Shown in pieces: positions 1-6,390 of a stretch of DNA of 6,390 bases. A program made the position numbers and the translations under genes. Numbering within the stretch: the stretch's first letter is position 1; each line of letters starts with the position of its first letter. The stretch is from Acidobacteriota bacterium (lineage in GTDB: Bacteria > Acidobacteriota > Terriglobia > Bryobacterales > JACQDG01): positions 1 through 6,390 of the forward strand of contig JACQDG010000176.1 in the NCBI GenBank assembly GCA_016201185.1. Reading direction: 5' to 3'. The notes beneath the pieces are model-generated. The model searched no databases and was not told the origin of the DNA. It saw nothing but the letters and a program-made list of their open reading frames with translations.

Positions 1-1
1 G

Positions 2-736
2 GTCCGCGTCGGGCTGCTCTCGGCCGGCTATGTGCAGGACCGGCGGGACGACCCGCTGGACGCCCACCACGGCATTCATAATACTCTAGACCTGGGCGCG
101 GCCGGCCGCTTTACCGGCTCGGAAGTCAACTTTCTGCGGGTGCTGGGCCAGAATTCCACCTACCACCCCCTTACCCGCCGGGTGCTCGTGGCGCGCACCA
201 CGCAATTCGGCGCGCTGGTGCCCTACGGCAGCCCGCGCCGCGTCATCCCTTTGCCGGAGCGCTTTTTCTCCGGCGGCAGCAACTCTCACCGCGGCTTTCC
301 CATCAACCAGGCTGGGCTGCGGGACTTGGTCACCGGCTTTCCCCTCGGCGGTGACGGCCTGTTATTCAACAGTGTGGAGCTTCGCTTTCCGGTACGCGGG
401 GAGGATTTCGGCGGGGTGCTGTTTCATGACATGGGCAACGTTTTTTCCGAGCCGCAGAACGTCACCCTGCGCTTCCGGCAGCGCCCGGCCCAGTTTGACG
501 CGGACGGCAAGGTTACCGCCGAAGACTTTGACTACATGGTGCATGCGGTGGGGTTCGGTGTTCGCTACCGGACCCCCATCGGCCCGCTCCGGGTGGACGT
601 CGCTTACAGCATCAACCCGCCCCGGTTCGTGGGCTTCGTGGGAAGCCGCGAGGAGTTGCTGGCGGGGAAGGGCGCGTCGGCGCCCCAACGGATTTCGCAT
701 TTCCAGTTTCACATTTCGCTGGGACAGACATTTTGA
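2..736 (+). CDS. Omp85-family outer-membrane assembly protein (BamA/TamA type), C-terminal barrel, 5'-truncated
   Basis: Partial gene, open at the window's left edge; 244 residues remain before TGA at 734-736. These are the last strands of a 16-stranded outer-membrane barrel. The loop-6 signature is visible: SGGSNSHRGF, with the RGF triplet encoded at 290-298, the motif that in Omp85 proteins folds into the barrel lumen. Further on come NSVELRFPV, a strand ending in a short FHDMGNVF segment, and GVRYRTPIGPLRVDVAY, all typical of the final Omp85 strands. The last residues, FHISLGQTF, alternate and end in Phe, a classic beta-signal for BAM-dependent insertion. The POTRA domains lie outside the window, so BamA and TamA cannot be separated by domain count. 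Proximity to tamB favours a TamA-like partner, but many non-proteobacterial phyla carry a BamA-like protein here. Its stop overlaps the next start by one base. Family assignment is firm; subfamily is open. Confidence 0.93.
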   Translation, partial: VRVGLLSAGYVQDRRDDPLDAHHGIHNTLDLGAAGRFTGSEVNFLRVLGQNSTYHPLTRRVLVARTTQFGALVPYGSPRRVIPLPERFFSGGSNSHRGFPINQAGLRDLVTGFPLGGDGLLFNSVELRFPVRGEDFGGVLFHDMGNVFSEPQNVTLRFRQRPAQFDADGKVTAEDFDYMVHAVGFGVRYRTPIGPLRVDVAYSINPPRFVGFVGSREELLAGKGASAPQRISHFQFHISLGQTF

Positions 737-1389
737 TGAAAACCTCCATCATCGAGCGAGCGCTTCTGATTTCTCTGATTCTGGGCGCTTGGCCTGTCCG
801 CGGGGAGATCATCGACCGGGTGGCCGCCGTGGTGGGGCGCCTGCCCATCACCCGGAGCGAGGTGCAAAAGGAAGCCCGCCTGGAGGCCTTCTTCAGCCAC
901 CGGCCCGCGCCTTCGGCCCGCTTATCGGCTGCGGATGCCGATTCCCGCGCCGTGCTGGAGCGGCTGATCCGCCAGCGGCTCATTCGCTACGAGATGGAGC
1001 AGACCCAATTTCCCTCCGCCGACGATGCCCAGGTGGAAAAGTGGCTGCGCGAGCAGGGGGTCACATTGGCCGCCGCCCCAGACTACGGCCTCACCGAGCA
1101 GGACCTGGCAGACTACGGCCGCCGCCAGATCGACATCCTGCGCTTCGTGGACCTGCGGTTCAAGTCCGGCGTGGAGATTCCCGCGCAGCAAGTCGACGCC
1201 TACTATGAGCACACCCTGCTGCCGGAGCTCGCACGGCGCGCCGTCGCCGAGCGCCCGCCTCTCGATCAGGTGCGCGGCCAGATCAAGCAGATTCTCGTCG
1301 AGGAACAAACCAACGAACTTTTGGACAACTGGCTGGCGGAACTGCGCACTCACATGCTCGTGCGGGTGATGGAGATAGAGCAGCCGTGA
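736..1389 (+). CDS. SurA-like periplasmic chaperone-type protein lacking a PPIase domain
   Basis: 217 residues. Residues 1-23 look like a Sec signal peptide (Lys2, hydrophobic ALLISLILGAW, probable cleavage after V-R-G23). The mature protein starts EIIDRVAAVVGRLPITRSEV, the opening pattern of SurA-type proteins (VDRIVAVVN...ITxSEL). Residues 73-95 (ERLIRQRLIRYEMEQ) and 120-165 (helical, with PAQQVDAYYEHTL) match the SurA N-domain style. Residues 175-205 (PLDQVRGQIKQILVEEQTNELLDNWLAELR) match the SurA C-terminal helix. Only about ten residues separate these parts, where parvulin domains of roughly 95 residues each would lie in SurA, so no prolyl isomerase activity is expected. Inferred role: binding unfolded outer-membrane proteins in the periplasm. 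ATG at 736 is chosen over TTG at 733 because it gives a TGATG junction with the upstream stop. The nearest purine-rich site (GGGA, 721-724) is weak, so translational coupling is likely. Similar short SurA-like proteins are, from memory, common in Acidobacteriota. Confidence 0.82.
   Translation: MKTSIIERALLISLILGAWPVRGEIIDRVAAVVGRLPITRSEVQKEARLEAFFSHRPAPSARLSAADADSRAVLERLIRQRLIRYEMEQTQFPSADDAQVEKWLREQGVTLAAAPDYGLTEQDLADYGRRQIDILRFVDLRFKSGVEIPAQQVDAYYEHTLLPELARRAVAERPPLDQVRGQIKQILVEEQTNELLDNWLAELRTHMLVRVMEIEQP
1371..1374 (+). promoter_or_regulatory. Probable ribosome binding site for tamB
   Basis: GGAG lies 11 bases before the GTG at 1386, inside the end of the SurA-like gene; a second purine run (TAGAG, 1376-1380) sits 5 bases from the start. 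Either could serve. The GTG overlaps the upstream TGA (GTGA, 1386-1389), so reinitiation by ribosomes finishing the upstream gene is likely to matter as well. Confidence 0.45.
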
Positions 1390-4300
1390 AGCGGGCGATC
1401 AAGATCGGCGGGGTTGTCGCGGGACTCGTCCTGCTGCTGGGCCTAGCCGGCTTGTGGATCGTCCGCACTGGCTGGTTCCGTGAGAAGCTGCGCCAGCGCG
1501 TGGTGGCGGAGCTGGAGCAGGCGACCGGCGGGCGTGTCGAGATCGCGCGATTCGATTTCTATCCCGGGCTTTGGCGGGTCCGGCTCGAGGGTATCATCAT
1601 TCACGGAACCGAGGGCCCGGGCCAAAAACCTCTGTTTCAGGCGGAGGCGGCGGAGGCCGACCTAAAGATTGTCTCGTTACTCAGGCGGCAGGTGAACCTG
1701 GCCCGGCTGCGCTGCCTGGGGCCGGAAGTTCATCTTTCGTTCGCTGCCGATGGCTCCTCGAACCTTCCCCAACCCAAGGGAAGAAAGGAGGCCGGCCTGC
1801 TCTCCACCCGCGACCTTCTGGACCTCGCGGTTGGCCAGCTCGCGATCGAGCGTGGAGGGTTGTGGTGGAACGACCGGCGCTACGCGCTGGAAATCGCGGT
1901 GGCCGATCTGCGCGCCCGGATGACGTTCCACGAGGCCGGGCGATACACCGGCCGTATCGAGGCAGGACGGGCCGTTTTTCCCTCTCTTCCCTTGCTGCCA
2001 GCCGTCGAGGGCATGGGAACGGATTTCCAGCTTCTGCGCGACCGGATCGAGTTTGGCGAGCTGCGGGTGAAAACGGGGCGTTCGGAGGTGAAATTGGGCG
2101 GGGCGGTCAGCCGGCTGGCCGAGCCGCGCCTCGAGCTGCGCTACGAAGCCCGCGTGGATGCTGAGGAGGTTGGGCGCGCGCTGCGTTTGCCGGAACTCAA
2201 GGATGGTGAATTTCAAGTCCAGGGGCAAGGCCTGTACGATGCCGGCCGCTCGGAATGGACTGCCGACGGAAAGCTGGCGGCGCAGCAATTGGCCGCCTCC
2301 CGCGCCGATTTCAAGCTGCGGCCGGTGACCCTGTCCGGCCAATATCATACTGATCCGCGGCGGCTGCGGCTGGAGGGCCTGCGCGTGGGTTTGTGGGGCG
2401 GAGAGTGGATCGGCAGCATGACAGCCGAGCGCCCTTCCAATCATCGAGCGAGCTGGGCGGCGAAGCTCGAGGGCCGGTTGTCAGGGATCCAGATGGAAGC
2501 AGTGGCCGAGGCATTGGCGACGCCCTCGCGTTCCCTGGCCGGTTTGGGCTGGGCTTCCGTCATTAGTGGATCTCTCGAAGCCGAGACCACTTTGCCGCCG
2601 GTCGCCAGGAGCTTGTCCGTCCGAGCGGACCTTGCTCTGGCGCCGGAAAATACCGGCGGCCAGAACCCCGTGCAGGGAGTTATGCGCGCGTCCTACGAGG
2701 GCCGAACATCCCGGCTCCAGCTAAGCGAGCTTCGATTGGCCACCGCCGCTTCCTCCGTGTCCGCCTCGGGGGCGCTCGGCAGCACCGGGCCGTTAGCAGT
2801 GCAGTTCCAATTGACTACTTCGCGGCTGGAGGAGATCCGTGACGCGGCGGCTGCACTGGCCGGCGTCCGGACGGAAATTCCGCTGCGGCTTAATGGACGA
2901 GCCATGGTCCAGGGCCGCCTTTCCGGAACGGCGGCGGCGCCGGAACTGAAAGGCACGCTCGACGTCACCCAGTTCGCTTACGAAGGCCGCGACTGGGACT
3001 CGCTCGGCGGCCGCTTCGAGTGGTCGCCGCGCCGCTTGCGCTTCGTCGCGGGCCATTTGACGAAAGACAAGGCCTCCGTCAGCCTGAATCTTTCGGCTCG
3101 ATTGAGCGAGGGGCGGCTTACGAAAGAATCTCCTTTGGAGGCCGAAGTCTCCGTTCGTGACATCCAGGCAGCGGATCTGGCGGGGCTGGCCGGACAGAAG
3201 ACGCCTTTTCAGGGCGCAGTCACCGCGTCGTTGAAGTTCCAGGGCACGCAGAAGGACCCGCGCGGCGCGGGTCGCGTCGAGGTTCGCCGGGGAACCGCCT
3301 GGGGCGAGCCCTTCGATGCGCTGCGGGCGGCCGTGGCGCTGGAATCGGGTGAAATCCGCGCTACCAACCTGCTGATCGCCAAGTCGAAGGGGACGCTCAG
3401 CGGCGCGGCCTCCTATCACCTGGACCAGAAGACATTCCGTTTCGACCTGGGCGGCAAGAACCTGGCCCTCTCTGATCAGCAGTGGCTGGCGAGCACGCCG
3501 GGAAAGCTGGAAGGCATCGCCGCCTTTACATTCGCCGGTGCGGGCCGCCTGGCGGCGGCCGATTCGGCCCTGGAAAACCTGAGCCTCGATGGCAACCTGC
3601 GAGTGCAGAAAGCCTCCCTGGATGGCGAGCCGCTGGGGGATCTTTCGGCCGAGGCCAGTACCGTGGGCGATCGCCTGCGTCTGCGGCTGGAGTCGAATTT
3701 GCTGGGTGCCGAAATGAAAGGCAGCGGCGAGATGGTCCTGCGCGATCAATTTGCCACCCAGGGCCACATCGAGTTTCGCCATCTGGATCTGTCGTCGCTG
3801 CTGCGCTTGACCGGCGCCGTCCCCGCGCCACAAAATGCGTCCGCCGACGGCGAGATGACGGTCACGGGCGAGCCTGGGCGGGCCGGGTCGTGGGCGACCG
3901 CTGGCGCTCTCACCCGCCTGGAACTGGGGTGGCCGGCCGGTCAGGACCACCCCGGCTTTCTGCTGCAAAATCCGGAGCCGGTGAGATGGCGCCTGGCGAA
4001 TCAGAAACTGACCCTCGAATCTCTGCACTTGACCGGCGAGGGTTCCGATTTGCGCTCTTCGGGGACGATCGATCTGGGGCCCGCGGGAACCGCCAATTTG
4101 AACCTCCGCGGCGCGCTAAATCTGGCCGTGCTCCACGGCTTTGAATCGCGTCTGGATGCCAGCGGCCTTTCCACCCTGGACGCCACTCTCACCGGCGGCG
4201 GCCGGAAGCCGGAACTGCAGGGCAGGCTCGAGATCCGCGACGCTGCCTTTCGCCTGGAAGGCTCTCCGTTGGGCATCAGCCGCGCCAATGGCGTGTTGGT

Positions 4301-5381
4301 GTTTTCCCGCAACCGCGCCTTTATCCAGAAGCTCACCGCCGAAGCGGGCGGCGGCGATTTGAGCCTTTCCGGCGACGCCGATTATTCCGGCCGTCCCATC
4401 ACCTACCGCCTGCGCGCCGAGGGACACCGCATCCGGCTGCGCTATCGCCAGGGGATCAGCGCCGTGGTGGAGGGCATGCTGAACTTCTCCGGCACCAACC
4501 TGCGCAGCTTCCTGAGCGGAGAAGTGCGGGTGATGCGGGCGGGCATATCGGCTCACTGGGACCTGGGGTCCATCCTGGCCGGGCTGAAGCAGCCCACCCG
4601 GACGCCCAGCAGCAACGACTGGCTCGAGGGGGCGCAGCTTGACGTGCGCATTGTTTCGGCCCCCGACATTCGCTTCGACACCACGCTGGCCCGCAACATC
4701 GAGGCCGACGCCGACCTGCGCCTGCGCGGCACGGCCCTGAACCCTGCTCTGCTAGGCCGCATTAGTATCAATCAAGGAGAGCTCCAGTTCCAGGGGACGC
4801 GCTACATCCTCAGCCGGGGCGACATCTCCTTCTCCAACCCCTTTCGCATCGACCCCATCTTGAACCTGGACGTCCAGACCAGGGTCAGCGGCTACGACAT
4901 CACCCTCACCCTGTCCGGGCCGACGGACAAGCTGAACGTGAGCTATCGCTCCGATCCGCCCTTGCCGTTCAACGATCTGATCACGCTGCTGGCGGTGGGG
5001 CGGGCGCCGACCATCGATCCGACGCTGGCGGCCCAGCAGACGGCGCAGGCGCGCTCGCTTACCCAGCTCGGGGCCAGCACCGTGATCGGCCAGGCCCTGG
5101 CCCAGCCCACCAGGGGGCGCCTGCAGCGCTTCTTCGGCGTCAGCCGCATCAAGCTCGACCCCCAGAACATTGGCCCGGAAGGAAACCCGGGCGCCCGCAT
5201 CACGGTCGAGCAGCAGGTGGGCAACGATATTACATTTACCTATATCTCCAGCCTCGCCTCCACGCAGGAGCAGATCGTCCGGATCGAATGGGTGGTCGAC
5301 AAGCAGTGGTCCCTGGTCGCGGTGCGTGATCAGAACGGCCTGTTCGGCGTGGATGTTCTGTACAAGAAAAGGTATCGTTGA
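1386..5381 (+). CDS. tamB: TamB-type translocation and assembly module / intermembrane bridge protein (DUF490)
   Basis: 1331 residues, close to E. coli TamB (about 1,259). Starts at GTG. Residues 7-26 form one hydrophobic segment after MKRAIK: an uncleaved inner-membrane anchor with the rest in the periplasm. Residues 30-120 follow the AsmA/TamB N-terminal pattern (GGRVEIARFDFYPGLWRVRLEGI, then PLFQAEAAEADLKIVSLLRRQ). Roughly 120-930 is a long series of short amphipathic beta-strands with few helices, as expected for the hydrophobic-groove beta-taco fold. About 935-1331 is the TamB C-terminal domain (PF04357): NPALLGRISINQGELQFQG, FSNPFRIDPILNLDVQTRVSG, DPPLPFNDLITLLAVGR (ending near 1202), and a strand-rich tail with VRDQNGLFGVDVLYKKRYR. 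In proteobacteria TamB works with TamA in outer-membrane protein assembly, and TamB/AsmA-like proteins are implicated in phospholipid transport between membranes. The direct neighbourhood with an Omp85 gene supports such a partnership. It ends in Arg, after an aromatic strand. No frameshift or internal stop was seen. Confidence 0.93.
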   Translation: MKRAIKIGGVVAGLVLLLGLAGLWIVRTGWFREKLRQRVVAELEQATGGRVEIARFDFYPGLWRVRLEGIIIHGTEGPGQKPLFQAEAAEADLKIVSLLRRQVNLARLRCLGPEVHLSFAADGSSNLPQPKGRKEAGLLSTRDLLDLAVGQLAIERGGLWWNDRRYALEIAVADLRARMTFHEAGRYTGRIEAGRAVFPSLPLLPAVEGMGTDFQLLRDRIEFGELRVKTGRSEVKLGGAVSRLAEPRLELRYEARVDAEEVGRALRLPELKDGEFQVQGQGLYDAGRSEWTADGKLAAQQLAASRADFKLRPVTLSGQYHTDPRRLRLEGLRVGLWGGEWIGSMTAERPSNHRASWAAKLEGRLSGIQMEAVAEALATPSRSLAGLGWASVISGSLEAETTLPPVARSLSVRADLALAPENTGGQNPVQGVMRASYEGRTSRLQLSELRLATAASSVSASGALGSTGPLAVQFQLTTSRLEEIRDAAAALAGVRTEIPLRLNGRAMVQGRLSGTAAAPELKGTLDVTQFAYEGRDWDSLGGRFEWSPRRLRFVAGHLTKDKASVSLNLSARLSEGRLTKESPLEAEVSVRDIQAADLAGLAGQKTPFQGAVTASLKFQGTQKDPRGAGRVEVRRGTAWGEPFDALRAAVALESGEIRATNLLIAKSKGTLSGAASYHLDQKTFRFDLGGKNLALSDQQWLASTPGKLEGIAAFTFAGAGRLAAADSALENLSLDGNLRVQKASLDGEPLGDLSAEASTVGDRLRLRLESNLLGAEMKGSGEMVLRDQFATQGHIEFRHLDLSSLLRLTGAVPAPQNASADGEMTVTGEPGRAGSWATAGALTRLELGWPAGQDHPGFLLQNPEPVRWRLANQKLTLESLHLTGEGSDLRSSGTIDLGPAGTANLNLRGALNLAVLHGFESRLDASGLSTLDATLTGGGRKPELQGRLEIRDAAFRLEGSPLGISRANGVLVFSRNRAFIQKLTAEAGGGDLSLSGDADYSGRPITYRLRAEGHRIRLRYRQGISAVVEGMLNFSGTNLRSFLSGEVRVMRAGISAHWDLGSILAGLKQPTRTPSSNDWLEGAQLDVRIVSAPDIRFDTTLARNIEADADLRLRGTALNPALLGRISINQGELQFQGTRYILSRGDISFSNPFRIDPILNLDVQTRVSGYDITLTLSGPTDKLNVSYRSDPPLPFNDLITLLAVGRAPTIDPTLAAQQTAQARSLTQLGASTVIGQALAQPTRGRLQRFFGVSRIKLDPQNIGPEGNPGARITVEQQVGNDITFTYISSLASTQEQIVRIEWVVDKQWSLVAVRDQNGLFGVDVLYKKRYR
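5367..5372 (+). promoter_or_regulatory. Probable ribosome binding site for pcm, supporting the TTG start
   Basis: AAAAGG sits in the last codons of tamB, 9 bases before the TTG at 5382. This spacing supports TTG as the pcm start. The competing ATG at 5412 has GGGAAAGA directly against it, too close for a normal ribosome binding site. Confidence 0.5.
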
Positions 5382-6035
5382 TTGAAAGACTGGGCTCCAC
5401 TGCGGGAAAGAATGGTCGAGAGGCAATTGCAGCGGCGGGGGATCCGCGATCCTCGCGTGCTCGAGGCGATGCGGCGGGTTCCCCGGCACGAATTCATTCC
5501 TGAGACCTACCGGCACATGGCCTACGACGACGAGCCCACGCCGATCGGCTGCGGCCAGACCATCTCCCAACCCTACATGGTGGCCGCCATGGCCGAGGCG
5601 CTCGCGCTCACGGGCGCCGAGCGGGTGCTGGAGGTCGGCGCCGGCAGCGGCTACCACGCCGCCGTGCTGGCCGAGCTGGCCGCCGACGTTCTCACCATCG
5701 AGCGCGAGCCGGCGCTGGTGGCCGCGGCCCGCGAGAATCTTGCCCGAACCGGATACGCCCGGGTGCGGGTGATGGAAGGCGACGGCTCCCTCGGTTATCC
5801 CGAGGCTGCGTCGTTCGACGCCATCTCAGTGGCGGCCGGCGCGCCGGAGGTCCCGTTCCGCTTGCTTGAGCAGCTCGACGAGCGCCACGGCCGCCTGGTG
5901 ATTCCGGTCGGCTCGCGCGATGATCAGGAGCTCCGCCTCATCTGCAAATCGCTCGAGGGCCTCCGCACCCGCATCGTGAACTACTGCCGCTTTGTCCCTC
6001 TGTTGGGCGCGCAGGCCTGGAAGGTGGAAGAGTGA
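5382..6035 (+). CDS. pcm: Protein-L-isoaspartate O-methyltransferase (PCMT)
   Basis: 217 residues, near the usual bacterial length of about 208-220. It transfers a methyl group from S-adenosylmethionine to the carboxyl of L-isoaspartyl residues in damaged proteins, the first step in returning them to aspartate. Residues 11-40 show the family N-terminus (MVERQLQRRGIRDPRVLEAMRRVPRHEFIP has this pattern: RGI.D, VL.AM, VPRH.FIP). PIGCGQTISQPYMV (54-67) is the PCMT substrate-site signature. VLEVGAGSGYHAAVL (82-96) is SAM motif I, followed by an acidic residue, E107 or E109, at the end of the next strand (TIEREP). GDGSLGYPEAASFDAISVAAGAPEVP (133-158) is motif II and its surroundings. RLVIPVG (171-177) and RFVPLLGAQAW (203-213) complete the fold. 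The TTG start follows the tamB stop with no gap; the in-frame ATG at 5412 would remove ten residues and still keep the conserved core. No signal peptide, so cytoplasmic. Its link to the envelope genes may be simple co-transcription. Confidence 0.95.
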   Translation: MKDWAPLRERMVERQLQRRGIRDPRVLEAMRRVPRHEFIPETYRHMAYDDEPTPIGCGQTISQPYMVAAMAEALALTGAERVLEVGAGSGYHAAVLAELAADVLTIEREPALVAAARENLARTGYARVRVMEGDGSLGYPEAASFDAISVAAGAPEVPFRLLEQLDERHGRLVIPVGSRDDQELRLICKSLEGLRTRIVNYCRFVPLLGAQAWKVEE

Positions 6036-6039
6036 GGGG
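6035..6039 (+). promoter_or_regulatory. Ribosome binding site for selB
   Basis: AGGGG begins on the last base of the pcm stop codon and lies 6 bases before the ATG at 6046. It supports that ATG over the in-frame ATG at 6055, and is the clearest Shine-Dalgarno site in the window. Confidence 0.65.
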
Positions 6040-6045
6040 CGCGGC

Positions 6046-6390
6046 ATGAAGCACATGATCATCGGCACCGCCGGCCACATCGACCACGGCAAGACCGCGC
6101 TGGTCCGCGCGCTGACCGGCATTGACACCGACCGGCTCGAGGAAGAGAAGCGTCGCGGCATCTCCATCGACATCGGCTTTGCCTCGCTCGACCTCGCTCC
6201 CGATCTCCACCTGGGCTTCGTCGACGTACCGGGCCACGAGCGCTTCGTGAAGAACATGCTGGCGGGCATCGGCGGCATCGACCTGGTGCTGCTCGTGGTG
6301 GCGGCCGACGAGTCCATCAAGCCGCAGACCCGGGAGCACTTCGATATCTGCCGGCTGCTGGGAATTCCCCACGGCATCGTCGTGGTAAAC
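6046..6390 (+). CDS. selB: Selenocysteine-specific translation elongation factor SelB, N-terminal 115 residues, 3'-truncated
   Basis: Open at the window's right edge; the full protein is usually about 600-650 residues. SelB is a GTPase of the EF-Tu type that binds selenocysteyl-tRNA(Sec) and, through C-terminal winged helices, the SECIS hairpin in selenoprotein mRNAs, so that UGA is read as selenocysteine. Visible GTPase motifs: G1/P-loop GTAGHIDHGKT (residues 7-17); the SelB-typical LTGIDTDRLEEEKRRG (23-38); G2/switch I as RGISIDIGFA (37-46); G3 DVPGHE (60-65) followed by RFVKNMLAG. Residues 111-115, IVVVN, are the strand into G4, and the window stops at the Asn that should begin NKxD. GHIDHGKTALVRALTGIDTDRL separates SelB from EF-Tu and from the SelB-unrelated GTPases. 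Switch I has Ser40 where translational GTPases usually have Thr. The start is 10 bases after pcm. The C-terminal RNA-binding half cannot be checked here. Confidence 0.93.
   Translation, partial: MKHMIIGTAGHIDHGKTALVRALTGIDTDRLEEEKRRGISIDIGFASLDLAPDLHLGFVDVPGHERFVKNMLAGIGGIDLVLLVVAADESIKPQTREHFDICRLLGIPHGIVVVN

Noticed and set aside
1081..1120. Direct repeat GACTACGGCC, copies 30 bases apart in the SurA-like gene
   Set aside because: Only ten bases, in frame, encoding DYG twice in a helical stretch; probably chance.
351..1208. 285-residue plus-strand frame spanning the Omp85 end and the SurA-like gene
   Set aside because: Out of frame with both well-supported genes; Arg/Ser/Ala/Pro-rich translation typical of a GC-rich shadow frame.
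3255..3273. Perfect 9-base inverted repeat with one central base (GACCCGCGC-G-GCGCGGGTC)
   Set aside because: Sits inside tamB where it encodes KDPRGAGR; no T-run follows, and GC-rich codons easily give such palindromes. Not credible as a terminator or operator.
2793..4028. 411-residue open frame on the minus strand inside tamB
   Set aside because: Lies wholly opposite tamB; composition is Arg/Gln/Ala/Gly-rich without any recognisable motif, as expected for the antisense of GC-rich coding DNA.
4752..5657. 301-residue minus-strand open frame across the tamB-pcm junction
   Set aside because: Opposite two genes with strong family motifs; no domain visible and low-complexity composition.
6036..6045. 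Search for a terminator or promoter between pcm and selB
   Set aside because: The 10-base gap holds only the end of the selB ribosome binding site and spacer; no hairpin or promoter elements fit.

Overview
The window is a tightly packed, GC-rich piece of a Gram-negative (diderm) bacterial chromosome. All five genes are on the + strand, with no gap longer than 10 bases: the 3' end of an Omp85-family outer-membrane gene, a SurA-like periplasmic protein without a PPIase domain, a full tamB-type gene, pcm (protein-L-isoaspartate O-methyltransferase), and the 5' end of selB. Junctions are TGATG (1-base overlap), GTGA (4-base overlap), TGA directly followed by TTG (0 gap), and a 10-base gap. This looks like one transcription unit that enters and leaves the window. 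No promoter, terminator, RNA gene, mobile element, CRISPR array or long repeat was seen.

Bases 2-5381 form an outer-membrane biogenesis block. The Omp85 barrel (BamA or TamA type) ends in the loop-6 RGF motif and a C-terminal phenylalanine beta-signal. The next product is a secreted, mostly helical protein that resembles the SurA N-domain joined directly to the SurA C-terminal helix. TamB is an inner-membrane-anchored, very long beta-rich protein spanning the periplasm. A plausible reading is that the small chaperone-like protein serves the Omp85/TamB pair, but this is inferred from gene order.

Bases 5382-6390 hold two cytoplasmic functions: repair of isoaspartyl-damaged proteins (pcm) and delivery of selenocysteyl-tRNA to the ribosome (selB). 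A convincing selB start implies that the organism makes selenoproteins.

Taxonomy: the Omp85 / short SurA-like / TamB order, the style of the SurA-like protein, high GC, use of GTG and TTG starts, and presence of selB together suggest Acidobacteriota or a related soil/sediment lineage. This is a judgement from family resemblance without a search. I see no clearly new biological system here; the most interesting point is the PPIase-less SurA-like protein coupled between Omp85 and TamB genes.
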